Assembly: GCA_037013495.1 (NCBI GenBank)
Contig: JAZDXN010000029.1
Coordinates: forward strand, 5,778,501 to 5,842,500
Direction of reading: 5' to 3'
From: Hippophae tibetana
Taxonomy: Eukaryota; Streptophyta; Magnoliopsida; Rosales; Elaeagnaceae
Length of the DNA stretch: 64,000 nt
Below the pieces are notes generated by a model that worked only from the letters and a program-made list of their open reading frames with translations, did no database searches and was not told the origin of the DNA. Positions 57,657 to 64,000 of this stretch are shown here, piece after piece. How positions within the stretch are numbered: position 1 is the stretch's first letter; each line of letters opens with the position of its first letter. Made by a program: the position numbers and the translations under genes.

Positions 57657-58890
57657 TGCAAAACTACAAGTGCACAGTATCATAGTTTTATAATAAAGTG
57701 ATAAGAAGAGTATAATCCTCGGGGATTAGTAACTTACTTTTGACAAATACCAAACTTACACTAATCTCAATTTTATCTAGAGAAGTCACTAAAGTAATTG
57801 TAATTATAATTTAAATAAAATTAATTTAAATAAAATATGCAAAAGAAAATAAAGATGTTTTTCAAAGATCAAATTAATGTGAAGAAAACTTCTAGGAAAT
57901 CGATTTCACCTAATCCCTCACTATGCTTTACTTATCTAGCTAATTTAATTTAATTCTCTCTATTTATTAGCAATCTCCAAAAAAACATCTAAAAGCCTTT
58001 TTTAACAATCAATTTGAAACATTCTTATTAATTAATTTACACAAGAGTATGTAATTTAATAAAGCAAGAAAGCATTAAGACCAAATATTTTAATACTACA
58101 TAGGTTCATACAAGATTTTCTATCTTTATATTTACCTATGTCATAATATTCTAGATTTATCCTATAATTCCCTCTTTCAATAGCAAATCACAAGATTAAA
58201 ATCATCTAATTAATGGCCAGTTAATTAGAAGCAATAAACTCAGAATAAATCAAACAAACATGAAAATTAATAATTCAAATTAACATAGAAAATCAAGCAT
58301 AGTTTGGAATTAAATTACATCTTTTTCCTAGAATAAAGAAAAATTAGTTTATGCTTAAAATTAAATTTAACATAAAGGAATTCATTATAATTTTCTTAGA
58401 GGAATTGAAAGAAAATTGAATCACAAAAAGAATCTACATTCACGTCTTCTCTTTCCTACGTTTCTTTTTTTTTCGCACCACCTTCTACTTTTTCGTCTAG
58501 GCCTATTTCTTTATTTTTTCTTTCCTTTGGCGGCTCCGTCCTCTCTATTTCTTTTTTTTTCTTCTCTCTTTTGATTTATATATATATATATATATAATAA
58601 CCTTTCCACCGCATTTTGTTTCTTTTCTATATATCCTTATGTTCCTATATGTTTCTCTCTTCTGCCTCTTTATATATATATATATATACATATTTAAAAA
58701 AATCTTAATTTAAATTTGAGAGTCCTTAAATAATATGCTTCTAAAATTTTGTATCTTCATTTTCTTCAAATCTTTAACAAAATTTAAATAATATTAATGA
58801 AGTATAAAATTAATAAAAATTAAATGAAATTAGACTAAAATTAAAGTTGGGAAGTGATAAATTATGTCAAATTATGAAAGTCATCAAACA
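57657..58890 (-). mobile_element. 3' LTR of Athila/Tat-type element C
   Basis: On the minus strand the LTR begins TGTTTGATGAC at 58890, directly after AAGTTTGGGG, and ends GTAGTTTTGCA at 57657, where copia gag resumes. It has the CCCGAGGATTATACTCTTC and CTGTGCACTTG strings typical of the LTR end in this lineage. Length 1234 bp. It includes two (TA)n runs near the likely TATA region (58577-58597 and 58670-58687). Confidence 0.75.
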
Positions 58891-58923
58891 CCCCAAACTT
58901 AAAACTTTATTTGTCCTCAAACA
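58891..58923 (-). promoter_or_regulatory. Polypurine tract of element C with AGGA-loop hairpin
   Basis: On the minus strand TGTTTG (58923-58918) and CAAATA (58913-58908) pair, one pair being G-U, around AGGA. They are followed by AAGTTTGGGG at 58900-58891 immediately before the LTR. This is the same arrangement as at 6153-6193 in element A. Confidence 0.6.
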
Positions 58924-60450
58924 AAAAGAAAATAAAAGAAAAGAAAATTGTAGATAGTGTCAACAAGATCCCATAGAGAACTACCATCACTCACCAAGCT
59001 ATGATCTGAATTTAGATCTCATCACTAATAACTTACTCTTTTTACATCAAAGATAGTTGAAAAATCAATCAAAAATTCAGCAATTTATCAAGGAAGAGCT
59101 AAGCATTTACTTCAACCTAAAGCTAGGTCCTTGAGTTCATGTGTGAAGTAGTTAATTTAACTCCAAATCACTAGAAAATAAAAATAAAAATAGAACAACT
59201 GAAATTAGAAGAATTCTCTCAAAACTTAACTCCATAAGTCCAATTTTTCAAAAATATTTTCCAATAATGTAATCAAATACCAAAATCAGAGACCAAAAGG
59301 TCTTTAATTAGGGTTGTAATGACATGACACAGGGTGAGGGCTAAGAAAGAATGGATATGGAAAATCAAAGAAAACTGGGAAAATACTTGGTAGAAAGAAA
59401 CAATAAAAAGAATATCCATAGGATTCACAACATAGCTCTTTCTTGATAATATGCTCATACTGATGACAATATTTTTTCTATACTCAATATATGTTGTGCT
59501 CTCTTCTTCATTTTTTCTTTTTTCCATATGGTTGCCTTGATACTTATGGTCTTTACTAATTTCAACCACTTTAACCCTCTTTCAATTCTTACCTTTCACT
59601 TTCTTTATTTTTCCTTATTTTTTCACTCTTTGATCAAATAGAGCAAACATAATGTAAATTATTTAATTTTAAAACTTTCTATTTAAATGAAAATTTCAAC
59701 CAAAGTATTTTTCTCAAAATGTAAAGTAAGTTCATGGTTTTTCAAGCTTAAAATGAGAATGGTTTATGTAGTTAAAAGAATAAATAAGGCTTATGTAAAA
59801 TAAGAGTCAAGGGGGTTGACTATGGGAATACACTATGCAATAATGGCGTGATAATTAGGACGATTAGGAAAGATTTTTGGTTGTGACAAAAAAATTTCCT
59901 AGATCATTTCTCTAATATTTGGAATTAACTAGGATTTCGCCTCAAGGATCCATCAATGGATTCTATAGTAAAGCAAGATTGAACTTTCCTAACCCAGTTA
60001 ATTCAACTCCTTTTCTTCATAGGCAAAATGGAGTAGAGAAAAATTTACTATATGCTTAATTATTTTCAAGACCAATGATTTAAATCAAAGTACCTATAAA
60101 ACTCTGACTAATATAATAGCATATTTTGAAAAATAATTCACAAACGCATCCTCAATCACAAATTTCATAGTCATAGCGAATTCAATCATACTCAAATACA
60201 TGTTTGATAAGAGAATTCAACAAATTAAGACTATAGGAGTTGACACCTCTAAACTTAAACTAAACAATGTCCTCATTGTAATTTAAAAGTGAGACACATT
60301 GAAGAAATGAAAGGAATTTCTCTAGTTTTATGGTGGATCCGCATTAGTTTGTAATTTTTAGCTTTTTATTCTGCATAATAAACCAACATCAAAATTCAAA
60401 TTATTCAAATAACAATAAAAAATAAAATAAAATAAATAATAGAAGAAAGT
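58924..60450 (-). other. Noncoding region between pol and LTR of element C
   Basis: About 1.5 kb without a supported gene; the open frame at 59273-59569 has no domain. It includes an AGGA-loop hairpin at 60264-60279 (arms ACAATG and CATTGT) followed on the minus strand by a degenerate purine-type stretch at 60262-60243. The layout parallels 5895-7718 of element A. Confidence 0.6.
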
Positions 60451-60500
60451 TTTATGGGATGCCTCTCATAAACGCTTGTTTTATAGTCTACAACTAGACT
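60451..60500 (-). other. Paired RNA hairpin module, copy 3 (element C)
   Basis: On the minus strand: AGTCTA (60500-60495) and TAGACT (60490-60485) around a 4-base loop; then, after ATAAAACAAGCG, TTTATGAG (60472-60465) and CCCATAAA (60458-60451) around AGGCAT, with one mismatch. The stem sequences differ from those of element A while the pairing and the AGGC loop are kept. Confidence 0.65.
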
Positions 60501-60529
60501 TTTCAATATTTATTAATTAGGATTTCAAA

Positions 60530-61207
60530 GAGGAATAAATGTACAATTCCTCTCCATTTATTCTCCATAATAGTGCTTTAATCTCTGACTATTAACTCTG
60601 AATATATTCCCTACCTTATCCTTCAAGTCTATTATTCCAAAAGTGGGAACTTTGTCAATTTTATAAGGACTTGTCCATCTTGATCTTAACTTACCTAGAA
60701 AGAGTTTTAGTTATGAATTTAAAATAAAAACTTGTTGTCCTAGAGCAAACTCATGCCTAAGAATATGTTTTTCATGCCACTTCTTTGTCTGGTCTTTGTA
60801 GATTTTTTCATTTTCATACGCATCATTCTGAAACTCATCCATGTCATTCAATTAAATAAGTCATTTTCCCCTATTGCCTTCAAATCAAAATTAAACTTCT
60901 TTACATCCCAATAAGTTTTACGCTCTAACTAAACAGGAAGATGGCATGCTTTTCCAAACATTAATTGATAAGAAGACATCTTGATAGGTGTTTTAAAAAC
61001 TGTACGGTATCCTCACAAAGCATCATCAAGCTTATTTTCCCAATCATTTCTATTAGTATTGATTGTCTTTTCAAGGATATTCTTTATTTCTTGATTTGAA
61101 ATTTTAGCTTGGCCATTAGTTTGAAGATGGTAGGCAAGTGCTATCTTGTTCTTCACACCATATTTAGAGAGAAGGTTGTAGAACAACTTGTTGCAAAAAT
61201 GGGTCCT
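60530..61207 (-). pseudogene. Integrase C-terminal half of element C (Athila/Tat-type)
   Basis: Directly next to the LTR of element B the minus strand reads [37 protein letters not shown] and FGKACHLPV, the same region as SHFCNKLF to [10 protein letters not shown] in the intact pol of element A. The catalytic Glu of VE(V/I)SN is changed to KISN. Further on, LGKLRSRW-like and NSQRLKHYY-like C-terminal sequence ends near 60.53 kb. Stops occur (after DDAL and at HLPV). The upstream part of pol lies beyond element B. Confidence 0.8.
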
Positions 61208-62495
61208 TGATGAGCAAAAATCGGCATCGCCGATTCTGCCAATACTTTGGTTTTATATTTATAAAACTCTCACAAGTGCACGAATCATTTCGTAGAAAAT
61301 GATAAGTATACTCCCAAGGTCGATCTAAGGAAGGAATATATGTGGTTTTTAATTTATTATTCAAACTTTTAAAAACGAAATTAAATCTTAAACATCCTGT
61401 CACGATATTTGGGTTTTTGTGTTTCTAATCTAATAACATAAAAATAAACATAGATAAAGATTCAATAAAAATTTATGAAAAATTTATCATTTATAATAAA
61501 GGAGTATTTATGGATATAATAACTAAGTTAATTATGCTTTCTCATATTATTTAGGTTATTAAAGATATAAATTGATATTTATTGATTCTCTCTTTTTTAT
61601 ATGAATACCACCTTTGGTGGGGTTAGATATTCTTTATTAACTAAACAAATCAATTAACACATATGGGTGGGGTTGATAACTAATTTGGTTAATTAAATTA
61701 ATTCCTTTTTCTAAGAGATTAAAAATGAACCATTTAAATGCCACCTTTGGTGGGGTTAGACAGTTTAAACTTTATTCAATATGTCCAAATTAAACATAAG
61801 AATTTAATTATCCGAGTACTAACTTTCAAGTTTTAAAAAAATTACTGAAAACATGTTGTCAATACATTTTCACATAATAATTCTTATAAAAACTTTTGAA
61901 ATAGAGCTTCACTCTAACTACCAGGCGATTGTACCAACAAATAAAAGAGCACTACTCTAAATCAGACCAGATAACTAAACCTTAAAATCTAATTTTCAGA
62001 TTTAAGTTTGTAATGAAAAATAATATATTTCTCTCTAACATTCTTAATATAAAATCTTGAATAAAAATAAAATCAATTCATTTTAGAGATTTTTACCTAT
62101 TTAATATTTTGCAAGCATAACAACGTTATTATTATATCATGTTTACAAATAGCCAGCAAAGTTAAATTTAATCACAGATAAATTAAATATTACATGTAAG
62201 AATAAAGCATAAAAAATAACTATAAAGAAAATAAAATCCTTATAGTACTTTGTTCCTATTCCTGTTGCTGGAAAACCTCCAAACAAAATTTGTACTCCCA
62301 TTTATTGAATCGAAAAGCAAATAAATTACAAAAATATAACTAGTTCTTCTCAAAAGCAGAATAACTCTAAAACTAAGAGAAACTAACTAAGAAAAGCTAA
62401 AAACTAAGAAAAACTTTAAGAAACTAAGAAATGAGAGAAAGAAAGAGAAGAGAGGATGTGTTTTGAGGTGTGCTTAGTTATGAAGAAAATATGGG

Positions 62496-62503
62496 TATTT
62501 ATA
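62496..62503 (-). promoter_or_regulatory. LTR TATA box of element B
   Basis: Minus strand TATAAATA in the context CACCTATAAATACCC, identical to that of element A. Confidence 0.7.
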
Positions 62504-62597
62504 GGTGAGGATGCGAAGAAAAAGTGGGTGAAAAAATGGTTGAAAAAATGATAAAAAATGGTGGAAACGCGGAGTAATGAATGATGACATCATTTGA

Positions 62598-62615
62598 TGA
62601 CGTCAGGTTGACGTA
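62598..62615 (-). promoter_or_regulatory. Tandem TGACG sites of element B LTR
   Basis: TGACGTCA at 62598-62605 and TGACGTA at 62609-62615 on the + strand, 11 bp apart as in element A. Conservation between two diverged LTRs supports a role. Confidence 0.55.
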
Positions 62616-63038
62616 TGGTGGCTGCGCACGCAGATGGGAGTAGGCTAGGCGCAGGCACGCGCAGATGGCAGTAGGTTGGGCTTAGGCGCGCGTGGACGGG
62701 AGTAGGGGCACGTGTGGAAAGGAGATTTGGCATGCTGCGCGCAACTGGGCAGCGCGATTTCCTCCTTTTTTACCTTTTTTACCCATTTTGTCCAATTTTT
62801 CCATATTTGTTGACTTTTCCTCATTTATTTTATGAATATATTTGTGATGTATTGCCTCTAGTATTTTCCTTTTTGAGTCTTTAAGTTACGTTTTTAAGCG
62901 AAAATACCTAAAAAACAATAAAAATACCCGTGATTCCGAAAAGACAAATATATGATAAAATCATATAAATATATATATTTTTAATCAATTAATGTGCATA
63001 AAATCATGGTAATTTTAGTACTTTTTGAGCACTTACCA

Positions 63039-64000
63039 CAATCCCCAACCAACTTCTTGCTAGTCCCTTAGCAAGAGAAGCGATAAAAACTAAATATTAA
63101 ACTATCCTAAATCACTTCCGTGGATTGACACGGTTGCATTTAGTCTATGCAACAAGCCTTTAAACCCCTAGGTTGCCCTAGTGGATGAGTTTGAGTCTCG
63201 TGAGGGTTTTCAGTAATGATACCCACAAACATTGAACTAAATGTAAAAATTAAAAGAAATAATAAAAATAATCAACTCAAAAACTAAAATTACAACAAAA
63301 TAAAAAAAATAACTTTTAAGAATAAAAGAAAACAACATATCACAAAAATGTCTCATACTTTTTAATCTCTTTTAAGATCATAATTAAAATCTCAAGCATA
63401 AGTTATTTTAATCTTCTTAAACAATCATGATTTATTATAATAATTAGTCGAAAATCATTTTCATATTTCATATAAAAATGTATCAATTTAATTTTACCCA
63501 AATTCAGTGTCAAGAATCCGAATTCGCTTCGACTCTATTCCTCTCTTGTCAATACTCTCAAAACACTAAATCATATGGTTTCAAACACTCATACTAATTT
63601 ATATGCGAAAGAGTTGATGTATAGAAATGAACTAATATATTCGCATATGTATAAAGAATAAAGGCTCAAAGTGTTATTTTAACATTGATCTCATGAAAGG
63701 AATCGAATGTATAAATTATAAAGATATCATATATAAAAATTATTTTCATGCATAAACCAAACTTATTAAGAAAGAATTTCAAGATATATGCCTTTACAAA
63801 TGAAGAAAATGCAATGACTTTTTAGGGAATTACTTCCTATATCTTTCTTTTGTAATTAGCCTTTACTCACAACTTTGTAGACAATATGGGTCATAGTATT
63901 TAGATTATACTATATATTCTTTATCTCTCTATTTTTTTTCTAAAGATATTTCTCAATATATATATTTTAGAGAGTCAACCTATGTACAAATTGTACTTTT
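63039..64000 (-). mobile_element. Internal 3' noncoding region of element B
   Basis: Starts (minus strand) at the window end and runs to the polypurine tract GGTTGGGGATTG next to the LTR; the pre-tract hairpin is conserved at 63053-63080. It aligns in inverted orientation with about 6778-7718 of element A. Its pol should lie to the right of the window. Confidence 0.88.

Larger units (their letters stand above)
61208..63038 (-). mobile_element. 3' LTR of Athila-type element B (same family as A)
   Basis: Inverted copy of 7719-9819, 1831 bp. On the minus strand it starts TGGTAAGTGCTC (63038; A has TGATGAGTGCTC) and ends TCATCA (61208). The TATA box, the TGACGTCA pair and the U5 repeats are conserved; the GC-rich block is shorter. 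It lies inside the integrase frame of element C, just after the HFCN codons are reached from the other side. The open frame at 61164-61403 is not taken as a gene. Confidence 0.9.

Noticed and set aside
1-64000. CRISPR arrays, tRNA or rRNA genes
   Set aside because: No regularly spaced identical repeats and no cloverleaf with A and B boxes or rRNA motifs were seen; tRNA-like strings are retrotransposon primer-binding sites.

Overview
The window reads as repeat-rich heterochromatin of a flowering plant, probably a eudicot. It is AT-rich and consists almost entirely of LTR retrotransposons of the plant Ty3/gypsy lineages (Athila/Tat, Tekay-like and Reina-like chromoviruses) and Ty1/copia lineages (Tork-like, Sirevirus-like), nested in one another. 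I see no rRNA, tRNA, CRISPR or bacterial-type gene. The only trace of an ordinary cellular gene is a decayed exon of a glycine-cleavage H-protein gene near 30.4-30.6 kb. Lineage names come from motif recognition without a database search.

Layout. 1-9819: 3' part of an Athila-type element on + (element A): the tail of a separate gag ORF, an uninterrupted 1723-residue gag-pol, 1.8 kb of noncoding sequence with RNA-hairpin signals, and a 2.1 kb 3' LTR. It sits inside a copia element whose RNase H remnant and 3' LTR follow (9820-11683). 13012-17108: a deleted Reina-like element on -, carrying a 1.1 kb Tourist-type MITE (15007-16101). 17109-22120: a decayed copia element on -, with a gypsy LTR in its gag and a Sirevirus-like element (22121-29912) in or beside its 5' LTR; the Sirevirus holds an apparently solo Tat-type LTR (23884-25873). 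30.4 kb: H-protein gene fragment. 32.1-34.56 kb: decayed Athila pol on -. 34.57-52.25 kb: a Tekay-like element on +, split by a region that contains a Reina-like mini-element (39032-41794) and again, inside its 3' LTR, by another Reina-like element (45419-52024). 53.2-57.66 kb: Tork-like copia on -, interrupted by an Athila/Tat element (C, 57657-61207), itself interrupted by a second copy of the element A family on - (element B, 61208 to the window end).

Only element A keeps a full-length pol frame; the other coding regions carry stops, frameshifts, deletions or altered catalytic motifs. The most interesting signals are noncoding. Three copies of a paired-hairpin module occur (two in element A, one in C), with stems that change while pairing is kept. 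A second hairpin class with an invariant AGGA loop stands next to G-rich polypurine-like tracts. Element A seems to have a second gag ORF upstream of gag-pol. Three LTR promoters carry clustered plant transcription-factor-like sites: tandem TGACGTCA, CACGTG/ABRE arrays, and repeated TAACGGTCA.
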